This document shows, piece after piece, positions 47,381 to 59,269 of a DNA stretch of 64,000 nt (the stretch's first letter is position 1; every line of letters begins with the position of its first letter). The stretch covers positions 129,001-193,000 of the forward strand of contig NC_020173.2 in assembly GCF_000224145.3 (NCBI RefSeq), given 5' to 3'. Below the pieces are notes generated by a model. It saw only the letters and a list, made by a program, of their open reading frames with translations. It did no database searches and was not told the DNA's origin. The position numbers were made by a program, and so were the translations under genes. This DNA comes from Ciona intestinalis. Lineage: Eukaryota; Chordata; Ascidiacea; Phlebobranchia; Cionidae.

Positions 47381-49574
47381 TCATTCAACAACCATCTTGG
47401 CTTTGGTTGACATTATAATCGCAACAATCAACCCAAAGAGACCAATCGCACTTCCGAATATTTCTACAATGAGTACCTGTATAAAAATAGTTGGTTAGAA
47501 AGTGTGTTGTCTAGCAGCATGGCTTGGTTGTAAGGGCCTGGCAACATAAAAGCATACCAGGTTTTATGCTTGACGCTGCTAATATTATAGGCTTGGATGT
47601 CCTAGTGCACTTGATGCTTATTCCCCAAAAACAGAATAAAATCAATTACCCATAGAGTTCCAGCAGAAAGCGAATTAAATAATATAGTAAAGATAGCTAT
47701 CTTATTATGATTTAATTGCCCACAACGAAAGTCAATACAGCTACTCAAAGTGTTACCTTAACGAACAGGTTTGGGTTAGCAGCATCAGCTATTGCTGCTC
47801 CACTGCCAACAATGCCAACACATATTCCACAAGCGAGGTTTGATAAACCGGTTGTTAGTCCAGCACCAAACAGTGCGTAACCTAAAACATGTAATAAACA
47901 TTAGCTGTGTATTCTTGTACAGGATAAAATGATAACAACTGATCAGGTAAAATCACACTGTTTTAAATATTTTTTCAAACACAAAACGTCTGGTTGACCT
48001 GTAGATTATCAACATTGTATCCATTACAGACAGTTAGTTAGTCATAGGTTTTTATTAAAAAATACAAAATAATATTGTTTATCTATCGATCGATTAAGTA
48101 TGAACAATATTCAAAACCAGCAGTTTTTCTCCTACAGATGATAGGATAAACAGTTTAATTTTATATATATAAAATATATTATTTAAATGCTGTTTAATCA
48201 TAAAGTAAAAACATGTAATAAATAAGTTTATTGAAACATTAAGACCAACATAAATCAGCACACTTTAAACAAATGTAAAATACCTGCAAATATATTTTGT
48301 GCCATCATACTATCTGATAACAAGTTAGGATCAAAGTATTTCAAGTAGTTTGACATCACAATAGAGATTATAATTCCATAAATTGCAACAGCTTCACAGA
48401 AAATAATGCTCACCTATAAAGACAACTTATTATTTATCAGTAAAACACATGTTTTCAATTTTATTTACCAAATTTTTTGAATAAATTCTTGGAGTAATGA
48501 CACCTGCTCCCATTATTGAACTTCCAGTAGTAAATATCCCCCTTTTGAAATAAAAATAATGGTAATTGCCAATGCATAAATTGTTTTAATTGGCAATCAT
48601 ACAAAACAAAAACTAACAAGACTTTTCGCAAGCCACAAAGTTTCAAGCAAAGCAAGCATGATGTATATGAAGGAAATGAAGCTACATATCATCCCAGTTA
48701 TTGCTTGCATCGTAACCAAAATTCTGGTCCGATGTTTGATGACGGTAGCAAAACTGATCACATATGTGTTTTTAGGCAAGACACTCAACAGACATAAATG
48801 GAAAGTGTTGGGGTGATGAGCCAAATCTGGCCTAAATCCCAGATCCTTGACAAGGCCCCACCCACGAACAATAGAATATTCCAGTTGTATCAAGGAATTT
48901 AAGTTGCTTTATTCCCCCATGGCCGGAAGTCGTTATAACACAGATGATCTGTTACACTCGTAGGCCGTACCAGCTTACCAATTATCCTAATGTAAGAGGT
49001 AGACACGCTGACGCTAACCAACTGTGCCACTGGACAGTTATAACTCCTTAAGTTGCCCTACTATGCGTAAATAAATAAGTGATCATCCACAGAACATCAA
49101 ATTTAAGCTAAAACGCTGAACTAACCAAGCTGCTCCAACTACAGAGAAAGCCATGGCAAGTCCTATACCAGTCGTAGCAAATGCATATGGTGAAATATTT
49201 GTGAGCACATTTCCGACATCAAACCTGAAACCTTGATTTGTGAACAGCAAGTACAACCCTAAACAAAATAGTTTTATTCAACTAAATGTTTTAAAACTAT
49301 CATAAATGGTAAATGCACATAATTTAATTATGCTATATCCAATAACATTTGTCAATACCTTTATCTCTATTATTTCTATTTAATATATTATTTTGGTTAT
49401 CACAACCGACAAGATAAATCGATTAAACTATGGGTGAATTACTGTAACTGATACTTACTTATGCATATTAAGTACACTACATACTAACACAACTACTTTA
49501 ACAAACAACTTACCTAATGAAGCAACCACAAACAGAAAGATTGAATAAAAGACAACGTATATAATCTTATACAT
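47381..49574 (-). CDS. ATP6V0B: V-type H+-ATPase proteolipid subunit c'' (21 kDa)
   Basis: A 205-aa protein, the same length as the human subunit, in 6 exons: 49514-49574, 49126-49258, 48469-48541, 48284-48413, 47757-47881, 47381-47476. It is part of the membrane V0 ring that carries protons in endosomes, lysosomes and secretory vesicles. An N-terminal hydrophobic helix is followed by four proteolipid helices. Hallmarks are [54 protein letters not shown] with the proton-binding Glu at about residue 96, [20 protein letters not shown], and [14 protein letters not shown] with a second Glu at about 179. The C-terminus ends STKAKMVVE. All exon phases close. The SLC12 gene lies upstream on the same strand about 0.8 kb away. 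Confidence 0.96.
48700..49037. mobile_element. Two SINE-related fragments in ATP6V0B intron 2
   Basis: At about 48730-48795, plus-strand GATGACGGTAGCAAAACTG and TTTTTAGGCAAGACACTCAA resemble an old sense SINE body joined to the dispersed GCCAAATCTGGCC sequence. At 48911-49037 there is an internally deleted antisense copy (CATGGCCGGAAGTCGTTATA … GCTAACCAACTGTGCCACT). Confidence 0.55.
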
Positions 49575-50299
49575 CTCTAGCTTTGCAGCAGACAGGTATT
49601 AGACTTAAAATGTAACCGACTAGTTATACCTAAAATGCAGCAATGTTATGATTAAAATACATGAGCATATACCATAGGCTGATGTCTTAAATATATCACT
49701 AATTGGGTATTAGATTATTTAAATTGGTAAACAAAAATAAATTACTTGCATCAAAAAACAAATGCAAAATGTTGTCTATGGAAAATAAGATCTAACTCAC
49801 TTGGATTAGTTAAATATTAACCGAACAAATTACAAATCAAAACATAAAGTAAGTAAATTACAGAAATCCTAAATAACCTAATGAAGAAAAATTAAATGGC
49901 CATTGATGAATAAGCAAAGTTAGACTGCGCTTTTACATTCGGCAAAAAATACATTGGTTGCAGCATAGAGCCTTAACTTTGAATTCTCTGGTTCAGAGTC
50001 AACCGCTCGAATCACTGATCATGTGGGTGGATAGGTAGATTACGATATACACAGAGTACTTGCAGCGGTTTTTAGTTGCTACTTTTGTAAAAGGTTGGAC
50101 AGAAATAAAATAACATAATTTACAGTTGAATAAAAGACGATTTCGTTTTTTTTTCACTTATAAATAAAGCTACTTTCATTAAAAAGAAAATTTAAGCAGC
50201 AATGAAAAAACAAATGTAGGGCAGTAAAACAACTTTAGGAATAGACTACAAAAGATTGTTGGTTGCAGTTTTAAAAATAGAATATGATACAAACTGTTG
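49575..50299. other. Between ATP6V0B and SLC12A2, 3' UTR of the latter
   Basis: No gene or element was recognised. Confidence 0.4.
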
Positions 50300-50305
50300 T
50301 TTATT
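50300..50305 (-). promoter_or_regulatory. Likely polyadenylation signal AATAAA of SLC12A2
   Basis: AATAAA on the minus strand, 105 bases past the stop. Confidence 0.5.
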
Positions 50306-50409
50306 TAAGCAATATATACATATAGCATATTTTGAAAAGAAATTTATATACTAATATAAAATGGTTTAACAGAACACAAAAATTAGTAGCAAGAAGATGT
50401 TAAGCAGCA

Positions 50410-53400
50410 TTAGGAATAAAATGTTAATACACTCGTTTGATTTCCACGCAAAAGAATGATAGGTGGCAAGTTTTTACTCAGCTCTTCTAGCCATGCCATG
50501 TACAAAGCAGGTGATACAGATGTTTTTCGTGCCATAGGTAGCGTCATCATTATAAGCGCAGCATCACGTGAATGTTTCTGTAGCAACTCCTGTAGGCGTA
50601 ACTGTCTGTAGGTTTTTTCCTTTAATGTAGTTAGTTCATTGTCAGTAATTTTCCATGACTCATCATTTTCTGGTTTTTCGTTATTCTCACCACAGGTATA
50701 TGGTTTAATCATGGACTCAAATTCTTGAACAGAACTTTTGCTTGGTTTGCTATTAATATCACCAATAACAATAACATCTTCAAAACCAATTCGAAACTTG
50801 CTCAGCAGTTGAGCCATTGTACGCTTATCTTGGTCAATTCTTTCTTTTTTTCCACCGGTAAAGATTCTCATTCTACATCCACTCCACTGAGGTTTAGTAG
50901 ATAGAAGATATGGGATAAGAATAGTAAGTCCACCATCATCGAACAACCACCAAACATCAATGGTTTTACCTTTTTCCTGAACTGATTGAAACAATGATGC
51001 TGCTTTAATTTTTGCAGTGTTGACATCACTCATGCTTCCTCTTGCCACCAGCTTTGTGCTACTCCCTCTCTCTTCAGTCTGCTTCACCAACCCAACATCA
51101 CCCTCTGCAGATGTTACATCACCAGAACTTGACTTGGTACGTTCCTTTCTGGAGGTGCTTGACTCTGATTTACTAATAACTGGATCATGTGTTCCAACAC
51201 CAGCTTCTAAATACTGTGACACATCTAAACCCTCTTTCATTCGCAAAATACAAATGCCATAATTCATGTCTAAGGCATGATGGATTATATTAATATATCC
51301 AACAAATTCCTCAGGGGTAGATGTTTTCCAATCACATTTAAACCCCATCAACAAAGTGTTTGTTCTGAGTTTGCCTAGACCAGATAGTTGGAGGTGAGTT
51401 AAAACACCTTCTGTTAACTTAGAAGCGCTAACAGAGGAATAGAATGCCTTGATATGTTGGGATTTCAACCACTTTTGATTCAACTCATTTTCTTTCATTA
51501 AGTTACGACTGGTAAATTTCCCCTGTGTTATCTTTACATTAGCGCACACCATGAGTGAAACGTTTTTAGTTATTTGTGAAGCAATGTGAAGCAGTGCAGG
51601 TCGATGCTTTGGTGAGCCTGTCAACACCATCAACTGGGGGCGGAAATTTTTCACATGGTCGTCTACAGAACTCAATTTCAATGTGTGGTTTAAAGCTTGT
51701 GTGTATGTATACGCTTGCGTTGAAGAACCCCAGTTGACATCAGGCTTTTTGTAATCAACATATTTGTATAGTGCCACAACTATAATAATTGTAATTAATG
51801 CTGCCCACCACTTTATAACAAACATAATAGCACAACAAATCACTGCACCTACCAGTGATAACCACATGTTGTAATACTTAAACGCCGGTCGCCAACCTGG
51901 TGATTTTGCGAGTGATGCAGAGAAACAAGAGTAATTGATAAGTGTGTATGATGCAAGAAAAAAGTTTGAAATAATAGGAGCAATTGCATTAAGCTGACCT
52001 ATTAGTATAAAAGCCAATGCAATAACAAATGCTAAGATATAACCTCGGCGTGGTTCATCTGTACCCGCTGCACCTTTGCCAAAAAATCCTATCAGTGGAA
52101 AAATGTGATCCCTGCAAACAGCCTGAAAAATTTTGGGGGCACTAACCAAACTAGCAAGTGCTGATGATAAAGTAGCAGCAAATATTCCTGCCACAATGAT
52201 TGGCCAAAAGGCACTGATTTTTTGCATTGCTTGAAAATCATTAAGAAGGCCACCTTTAAAACATTGGTTTATTGCAGATGCAGAGTCAGTACATGTTGTG
52301 TTAACTGAAGTGTATGACCAACCAAACTGGCAAGCAGCGGATGTGCAGTTTAAGCTTGTAGCATTAGCAACTCCTATAAAGTCAGCAATATTTCCGGAAG
52401 AAACTCTAACTTGAACACTGCCTAAAATGATGGAGATGACTGCATACACAACACTTGTAATTAAAATTGCTAAAAGTGTTCCTTTAGGAATGGCAGTTTG
52501 TGCATTTTTCAAATCTCCAGATATGTTGCATCCGGCCAAGATTCCAGTTGCAGCTGGAAAAAATATCGAGAAGACAGAAAAAAAATTTTCATTGTTTCGA
52601 AAATTAGGTCCAAAATTTTCAGCAGCAATATTACTTTGGTAATTAAACATTCCATAAGACATTTGGACAGTTGATGCAGGTATAAAAGTCCCAATGAGAA
52701 AGTTAATAATTGAGATCAGCAAAATTATAAGTAAACCCATTTGCATCTTTGATTCCCAAGCCATGCCAAGTTGGGTTACTCCAAGCAAGAGAATAACTGT
52801 TATGGTTCCTACTATCCTTGTGTCATTCAGTACACTACCAGTCATTGTAGCATTATATTTAAACATTAATTCAACAACTGTTTCTGAAAACCCAACAACA
52901 TACATTGCAACAGCTACAGCATTGGCAAGAGAAAAAATGAGACCAATAGCTCCACCAAACTCAGGTCCAAGACTGCGAGAGATTAAATAGTATGCTCCAC
53001 CACCCCTTACTTGACCGTTCGTGCAAATAGCTGACATAGACATGGTTGTAATTACAGTGACAGTACAAGAGAGCAAGATAATCAATAAACTAAACCCAAT
53101 ACCAGCTTGTCCAACCACCCATGACAGTCGTAGAAAAAGCATCACACCCCATATATTCAGCATACAACGTACCAAAACACCTTTAATCCATCCAAATTTA
53201 ACAGGAGTTACAGAAGCGTGGGGTTCCACTGCCTCAGACTTAACTTCTACAGTCTCAGCATCAGGTTTTGGTAATGAATTTTCCACTTCTGCTGGGTCTG
53301 CATGCAGTTGATCAAGTGTTGGCCGAGATGATTTTTTTGTAATTGACCCAGTATTGTGGTAATATGCAACCATTGGTATCGCTTCCTGAGTGTTATGTCC

Positions 53401-53763
53401 AAATGTTTTGAGGTAGTATGTTTTTGTGTGGGAATCATGAGTATCATAAGGTGTGTTGTGGTGAGGAGAGCTCGGACTTTCTAAATCCTTTTCAGGCTCC
53501 ACAAATTCAACATGAAATCTACTCTTTGTTGTTTGTTCCACAGCAGCAGTTTCACTTATAGGTGAAACATCAGAGTTTTCTTGGTCCACAGGTGTCGACA
53601 TCATTATGAATTCCTCATTGCTTGGTTCCGCAGGTTTTTCCACAACATTTTTAGAAGAAGGTGAATGAACAAAGCCAGTTGATTCTTCCGAAGTTGCGTC
53701 AAGTGAAACAGCACCATCCGGTGATGCTGCCACACGTTCAACTTCAAATCTTGATGATGACAT
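50410..53763 (-). CDS. SLC12A2: Na-K-2Cl cotransporter (SLC12A2/NKCC1 type), intronless
   Basis: A 1117-aa cation-chloride cotransporter at the plasma membrane that imports Na+, K+ and Cl- together. The cytosolic N-terminus has two SPAK/OSR1-docking motifs, RFEV (5-8) and RFHV (82-85). It also has the regulatory Thr segment KTYYLKTFGHNTQEAIP (114-130), whose threonines are phospho-activated in NKCC1/2 and NCC. The transporter core begins VKFGWIKGVLVRCMLNIWGV (188-207) and includes RGGGAYYLISRSLGPEFGGA and FFPAATGILAGCNISGDL. A Cys-bearing extracellular loop is also present. The C-terminal domain has KSPGWRPAFKYYNMW, DVNWGSSTQA, IDVWWLFDDGGLTILIPYLL and the closing GNQTSVLTFYS. NKCC1 fits better than NCC because of the double RFxV and the KTYYLKTFGHNT block. 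The whole coding region is a single open frame. An acceptor-like ACTATAG ends 11 bases before the ATG. Confidence 0.95.
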   Translation of the reverse strand: MSSSRFEVERVAASPDGAVSLDATSEESTGFVHSPSSKNVVEKPAEPSNEEFIMMSTPVDQENSDVSPISETAAVEQTTKSRFHVEFVEPEKDLESPSSPHHNTPYDTHDSHTKTYYLKTFGHNTQEAIPMVAYYHNTGSITKKSSRPTLDQLHADPAEVENSLPKPDAETVEVKSEAVEPHASVTPVKFGWIKGVLVRCMLNIWGVMLFLRLSWVVGQAGIGFSLLIILLSCTVTVITTMSMSAICTNGQVRGGGAYYLISRSLGPEFGGAIGLIFSLANAVAVAMYVVGFSETVVELMFKYNATMTGSVLNDTRIVGTITVILLLGVTQLGMAWESKMQMGLLIILLISIINFLIGTFIPASTVQMSYGMFNYQSNIAAENFGPNFRNNENFFSVFSIFFPAATGILAGCNISGDLKNAQTAIPKGTLLAILITSVVYAVISIILGSVQVRVSSGNIADFIGVANATSLNCTSAACQFGWSYTSVNTTCTDSASAINQCFKGGLLNDFQAMQKISAFWPIIVAGIFAATLSSALASLVSAPKIFQAVCRDHIFPLIGFFGKGAAGTDEPRRGYILAFVIALAFILIGQLNAIAPIISNFFLASYTLINYSCFSASLAKSPGWRPAFKYYNMWLSLVGAVICCAIMFVIKWWAALITIIIVVALYKYVDYKKPDVNWGSSTQAYTYTQALNHTLKLSSVDDHVKNFRPQLMVLTGSPKHRPALLHIASQITKNVSLMVCANVKITQGKFTSRNLMKENELNQKWLKSQHIKAFYSSVSASKLTEGVLTHLQLSGLGKLRTNTLLMGFKCDWKTSTPEEFVGYINIIHHALDMNYGICILRMKEGLDVSQYLEAGVGTHDPVISKSESSTSRKERTKSSSGDVTSAEGDVGLVKQTEERGSSTKLVARGSMSDVNTAKIKAASLFQSVQEKGKTIDVWWLFDDGGLTILIPYLLSTKPQWSGCRMRIFTGGKKERIDQDKRTMAQLLSKFRIGFEDVIVIGDINSKPSKSSVQEFESMIKPYTCGENNEKPENDESWKITDNELTTLKEKTYRQLRLQELLQKHSRDAALIMMTLPMARKTSVSPALYMAWLEELSKNLPPIILLRGNQTSVLTFYS

Positions 53764-53774
53764 TGTTTAGCTAT

Positions 53775-54447
53775 CTATAGTACACAGGACCAAATTTACA
53801 CATCTATTAAGCACAACAATAACTTAATTAGAGACTAATATAATGTTAATTAAAAACTGAATGAAGAATAACTTGCCAAGGGCAGGGGCCTTCTATAGTG
53901 GCATAGTTCTACCGCTATTCGCTACACTGGCCATTGTCGACCTGAACTCTTTACTATATTTTTGTCTTTGCATTTTTCGTAAATACCTATACCTTTACCT
54001 AAAACTCTCGTTTTGCTTGCTTTATATTGTCGAGTGCGGGGGATTTGATACGCTGTTATCGTATGCGGACTTCAGCTGAACATATTATATACATAATAAG
54101 ACACTATTATGGTTCCACTCCGTTAAAAAAATACACGGAAAATGTTACACAGAGAAAAACATTATAAAATCTAGAGAGAACTATCTGCTAAATATCGCTT
54201 AAACTGTAATCAGTTCTGATTACAAGCTGCACTCTTTGGCACCTCCTGTGTAAAATGTAATGCATGACGCAGGTCATGAGATCTTTCATAGAAATGTTCC
54301 ACGCCAAAGTTAGTATGTTCCGCGCCACAGAAAGAATGAATAAAAATGCTTTATCCTCATAGGGGCATATGCGTCGCAATATATTTTCCCCACATTTTAA
54401 GAACAAGATATAGCGCCTTAAACAAACAGAAATGTAATCGTTAATTG
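53775..54447. other. Upstream of SLC12A2, nothing recognised
   Basis: Presumed promoter region; no motif was assigned. Confidence 0.4.
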
Positions 54448-55035
54448 AGCACGTTAGTTGTCATATAGATCCTTTTTTTCAAAGAGATTAAAACCAATGA
54501 GTGGAAACTAGCCGCTTGTTACGTCATCAAATCCTATCAATCACATACATTTTTGTTCTCCGTCACGGTCCAGTGCATCACGAGAAAATGCTGGTTTATA
54601 CAAAGAGGTTTAGTCAAACTTGCTTAATAATGAGCTGCATTAACGGTCGTATACAATTTGCACCTGAAACTTACCTCGAAGGCGCTGTAGGATTGAAATT
54701 TGGCATAGTGGCGATGGAATTCGTGCCTTTTACTGTTTTTATTGAGTCGGATAGGACGGTTTATGTTGAATTTTTGAAGACGAAGCGGGACGGGATTTAA
54801 ATGTACCGACGAGCCGTTCAGAAAATACAACGGAAAGTTGCTTTAATTTGCGTGCGATTATAGTATGCCTAAATATTTTTATGCGCAATGCTATAGTAAT
54901 ATAGGTTTATTCAGTAAACGTGGTATTCAGGAGTGATGGCTCGAAGTTGGCGGCAGTTTAGGTTCACTATCTAGTGCAGATTACTTTGTTTGGTTTTAAT
55001 CTCTTTGCTTTTTTTGTCAAACAGTTGTTCTTGTT
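54448..55035. other. Short family B fragments flanking unassigned sequence
   Basis: 54448-54490 holds a B start (GAGCACGTTAGTTGTCATAT). About 55012-55035 holds a further B piece (GTCAAACAGTTGTTCTTG) directly before a new B start. The open stretch 54501-54800 (+) has no recognisable family. Confidence 0.5.
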
Positions 55036-55310
55036 GGGCACGTTAGTGACCATATAGATCCTTTTTCGTCCAACAGTTGTTCTTGGCGTTGTTATTGTTG
55101 TTATTGTTGCTAATAGGGTGATTTTTTTCCGCACTTATCTTAATTCTCAATTCTAGCATTTATTCTTTATTCTCTTGATTGAAATCAAATCGTAATATAT
55201 ATTTATAATTTTTGGACTAAATTTTCAGATTTAAACCCGCATGTTTAGCGATTAATTAACGATTACTTTCCTCGTGTACTTTAGGCTACATAGCGTAAAC
55301 ACTGTCTGGA
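55036..55310 (+). mobile_element. Family B element, copy B4, 3'-truncated
   Basis: GGGCACGTTAGTGACCATAT through AAACACTGTCTGGA, then unrelated sequence. Confidence 0.75.
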
Positions 55311-57000
55311 ACACAAATCTGTCAAAATGCTAACATCGGTTTACATCGTAAAATGCTAACATCGGTTTAGTACAGTTTACATCGTAAAATCAAAAAAGAC
55401 TGTAATTTCTTTGCTAAAATGAGGTTGGTACTTACTATACTCAGCACTGCAGAGTTGGAATATTCAACTGTGGATTATTGAATGGCCATTTTTGGTTGTG
55501 TTTATAACAGTAAGCATTAATTTCCTACAAATTCTTAAATAAAGCCAATTTAATAGAAAGGTATACCAATGTTTACATACTTTCACTTGTAGCAGCACTA
55601 GTAGAGTAGCAGGCAACTGAAGTTTGTGGTTCCCTTCATAGGTTGATGCTGTTACTTAGGTTGTTAATGTAGTTTATGCGAAGACTGACACGCACCAATA
55701 TTTATTGTTGCCTTGTACATTATAAGTCATATTGTGTTCTGTATATAATATATTATGCAGATCAAATTCAAGGAAAGTATAGAAGTTAAAGAGATGATTT
55801 TCTATGCATAGCAACAAGGAATCGAACATGTGTTAGTTATTTCTCAGACAATAGTGTACTATAGTAGTATAATACCATATCATGTTTATGTACCACAATT
55901 CATAGGCGTCCATTTAGGGGTTCCGGAGTGCCATGTCACCCCAGTTTTCAAAACAATTGTGAGATAAAGTGTTTTGGCCCAAGTTTTACAGATCACCACA
56001 AATTTTAACCTGCTGTTGATTGTCTGGCCTATAGAAACAATCATGCCCAAACCATACTCGAATCATACTATTCAATGAAGTTTGTTTATGTTTCAAGCTG
56101 TGATCGTAAATGCATTTAATCACTTCACACTAGATTTTTAAAATGTGAATCTCAATCCAATCTTAAATCACCTAAATTTGTTGGGTATTACTATTCAAAA
56201 AACGGGTTGTACCTGTTAATTTATTCAATACATTGTTATCATACAATAACATGTTTTACTTTTTGTTAAACAAAAATGAGTTTCATAGTGAACTATTTAA
56301 TGCAAATTGTTTTTTACATCTGTGAGTTAAACTAGGTCACCTGGTCAAACATAATGTGGCTTTGCGATATGCTAATTTTTATAAATGTGGACGAGACAGA
56401 TATAATGCATAGAAAACAGAACTGTATTTCACACAATGCTTCTTCATTTGTTTTAGTATCCAAAATGTGTGCAGTTAACTAATAAATGTGCAATAAGCTA
56501 ATATACATAAACATTTTATGTATTCTTTGTCAAACTTTACTATTCATTGTCAAACTATAATGTTGCAACCTCCAATAGGTTTATTTGCAATATACCAGCA
56601 ATGGCGTTGATTTTATAATAATGCAGGGGTTGCGACAGATTCTATACAAAAGGGACCAGGCGTATATTTTTTTAGTTATACAAATACACTCCCGAAATCC
56701 CAATAAAAAAATCTCCTACAGCCAATAGAATGTTACGTAAAAGTAAATTTAGGTAAAGCTGGGACTTAAAAACAAATTTAAAGGTTTGAAAGTCTAAAAT
56801 ACATCGGTAATTTGTTTTCTGTTTTAAAAAAAGTCAAAAACAAGACCTAAAAGCGGGTAATTTGTGAAATTTGACTCCCTTTTTTGGGACGTTGCCGACG
56901 TAGCGGCCGTAGCGTACATAGTGAACTGAATATTGTGGACATAGCGAACTTGCACTAATTAAACGGACCGGTAAAATTTTAGTCATTTAAAAAGGGTAAT
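55311..57000. other. Intergenic, nothing recognised
   Basis: About 1.7 kb of AT-rich sequence with no coding potential or known repeat that I can assign. Confidence 0.5.
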
Positions 57001-57335
57001 TTTTATATTATTTTGCAAAAAAATGCATTAAAAGATTAATAAAAGCTATTTTACACCTTCCCACAAAAGGAAAACGCAAACAAAACTTAACAAGTTTGTT
57101 TAAACCCAAAGGGCTATTTTATATTTTTTCCAAAGATGTTTGACGGGGTAAATGTAAGTCATTTTACACTTGCAACAAAACATAATTGTCTAAACACATT
57201 AAAAAGTCGGGGTGTTTGCTTGATTTTGGACTCACAATGGCAGCAGTGAGAACACTCGGTGTTTCTATGACCGATATCATCTATCTTAATGTTTAAATTA
57301 TACGTGCCCATCCATTAGAGCTTAGCTCTTTTGTT
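57001..57335 (+). mobile_element. Family C element, copy C1
   Basis: ACACCTTCCCACAAAAGG, GTTTGACGGGGTAAATG, CTTGATTTTGGACTCACAAT and the terminal hairpin AGAGC-TTA-GCTCT then TTTGTT. The left boundary is uncertain. Confidence 0.6.
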
Positions 57336-57341
57336 GTTGTT

Positions 57342-58704
57342 GGGCACGTTAGTGACCATATAGATCCTTTTTCGTCGAACAGTTGTTCTTGGCGTTGTTG
57401 TTGGCGTTGTTGTTGTTGTTGCTGATAGGGTGACTTTTTTCCGCACTTATCTCAATTCTTAATTCTAGCATTTTTCTTTATTCTCTTGATTGAAATCAAA
57501 TCATAATATATATTTATAATTCTTAGACTGAATTTTCAGATTTAAAACCGCACGATGAGCGATTATTTAACGATTACTTTCCTCATGCACTTTACATAGC
57601 GGAAACACTGTCTGGGAGTTTGGGAGGGAACGACGACACGTGTTGGTNNNNNNNNNNNNNNNNNNNNNNNNNNNNNNNNNNNNNNNNNNNNNNNNNNAAT
57701 AGAAAACCGAGTGACTAACCCATTGTTACGTAAAAGACAGATTGAGCTGCAATTTAGATCCAAAATAACTCGGTAGGTACATTTAATGTGGGAAAATTTT
57801 TTGTTTCCAAAAAAATGTTTGGTGAGGTAAAAATAAGCTGTTTTACACCTTCCCAAAAAAGGAAAACACAAAAAAACCTAACAAGTTAGTTTAAACTTAT
57901 TACCAAAGTCACCACTTTCGCTCTATTTTGGACACACAAAGACGGCAGTTGGACTACTCGGTGTTTATACGACTCTGGTGTTGGTGAGATAAAAAAATCC
58001 GCACAACGATTCACGACTGAATCAACTATTAGCATTTAAGTGGGGACTGGGGACGCATTAAATGCACTACTCTTATACCGTATTATCATTAATCGTAATT
58101 GAAACATTATTTTTAATTCAACATCATATGATTAATATTAACTTCTAACATGTGCTAATTACTGCGTGATTACGGTTTGTCAAAATTGAAGAAAACAAAC
58201 GTTTTTAAGCGACGAAAACGTTAACCAGTGTAAGTTTACAATAAACACATGGTACATGAGTTGTACAAAGCGTATTTACACATATTCTTCACCAATCCTC
58301 ATACGTCATAAGTTTCATTAGTTATAATACATGTATAAATACATTCTGCCTACTGCTCCACAGTCACCAAAGTCGACTAGAACCCGTTTTGTTGGTTACT
58401 TCAGATTTGTTTTTGATCGAGCCTAGTCGACCGTTGTAGTAAAAGGATTAATTAATATAGCAGGGTGGGGGTAGATGGGACACCTTTTCATTTTGTTTTC
58501 TCTTTTCATTTGGCAGTAAACAAAGAACATTTAATGAATTATAAAACCGTATCTTCACGACTTCCACAGACCGTTGTTAAATGTTTAAAACACGATCAGG
58601 CTATTTGGATATTATGTGTTAAAGGTGTCCCATCTTCCCCGACTCTACTATCTTATGCTAATTAGTTTAAAACGTGCTTATTCATTAGATCTGTGATCTC
58701 TTGT
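57342..58704 (+). mobile_element. Family B element, copy B5, with an internal family C-related insert and a gap
   Basis: It starts GGGCACGTTAGTGACCATAT almost directly after C1 and ends AGATC-TGT-GATCT-CTTGT. Between about 57645 and 57980 it is interrupted by a 50-N gap and C-like sequence (ACACCTTCCCAAAAAAGG, CTACTCGGTGTTTATACG), after which B sequence (CGCACAACGATTCACGAC) resumes. Confidence 0.75.
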
Positions 58705-58973
58705 ATTTTTTCTAAAGATGTTAGACAGGGTAAATATAAGCCATTTTGCGCTTGCAACAAAACATAAACAGTATGTTTAGCTGTTTTACGCTAGCAACAA
58801 AGCATTATTGTTTAAACACATTGAAAAGTCAGGGCGTTTGCTTGGTTTTGTACTCACAATAGCAGCAGTGAAATTACTTGGTGTGTCTTTGACTGATATA
58901 ATCTATATTATAATGTTTTGTTTATAATGTTTAAATTATACTTGCCTATCCATTAGAGCTTCGCTCTCTTGTT
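58705..58973 (+). mobile_element. Family C element, copy C2, 5'-truncated at the B5 junction
   Basis: CTAAAGATGTTAGACAGGG through GCTTGGTTTTGTACTCACAA to the hairpin AGAGC-TTC-GCTCT-CTTGTT. It parallels 57118-57335. Confidence 0.65.
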
Positions 58974-59269
58974 AAAACTGTACGAAGTGACCGTTAACTG
59001 TTCGCATTAAAAAAAATTGTCGAATCTGCCTTTTTGACGAAGTGCGTGGAAAGAGATCGTTCACGTGTTTGAAAGGTAACTACTTTTGTTTGTATTATTT
59101 CCTTGAAAATATTAACAGGCATTTAAAATTATCATAAGTAAAACTAAATACTTTCAGGTATGTTCATTTCGTTAGATTCGTAAGTAAATTGCGTGCGATT
59201 ACTATTTGATCAAGATACGAATATCGGTTGGCATTTTATATGTAATTTGAGTTGTGCCAAAGAACAAAC
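58974..59269. other. Intergenic, nothing recognised
   Basis: No gene or element was seen. The last nine bases before the next element are its target duplication. Confidence 0.4.
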
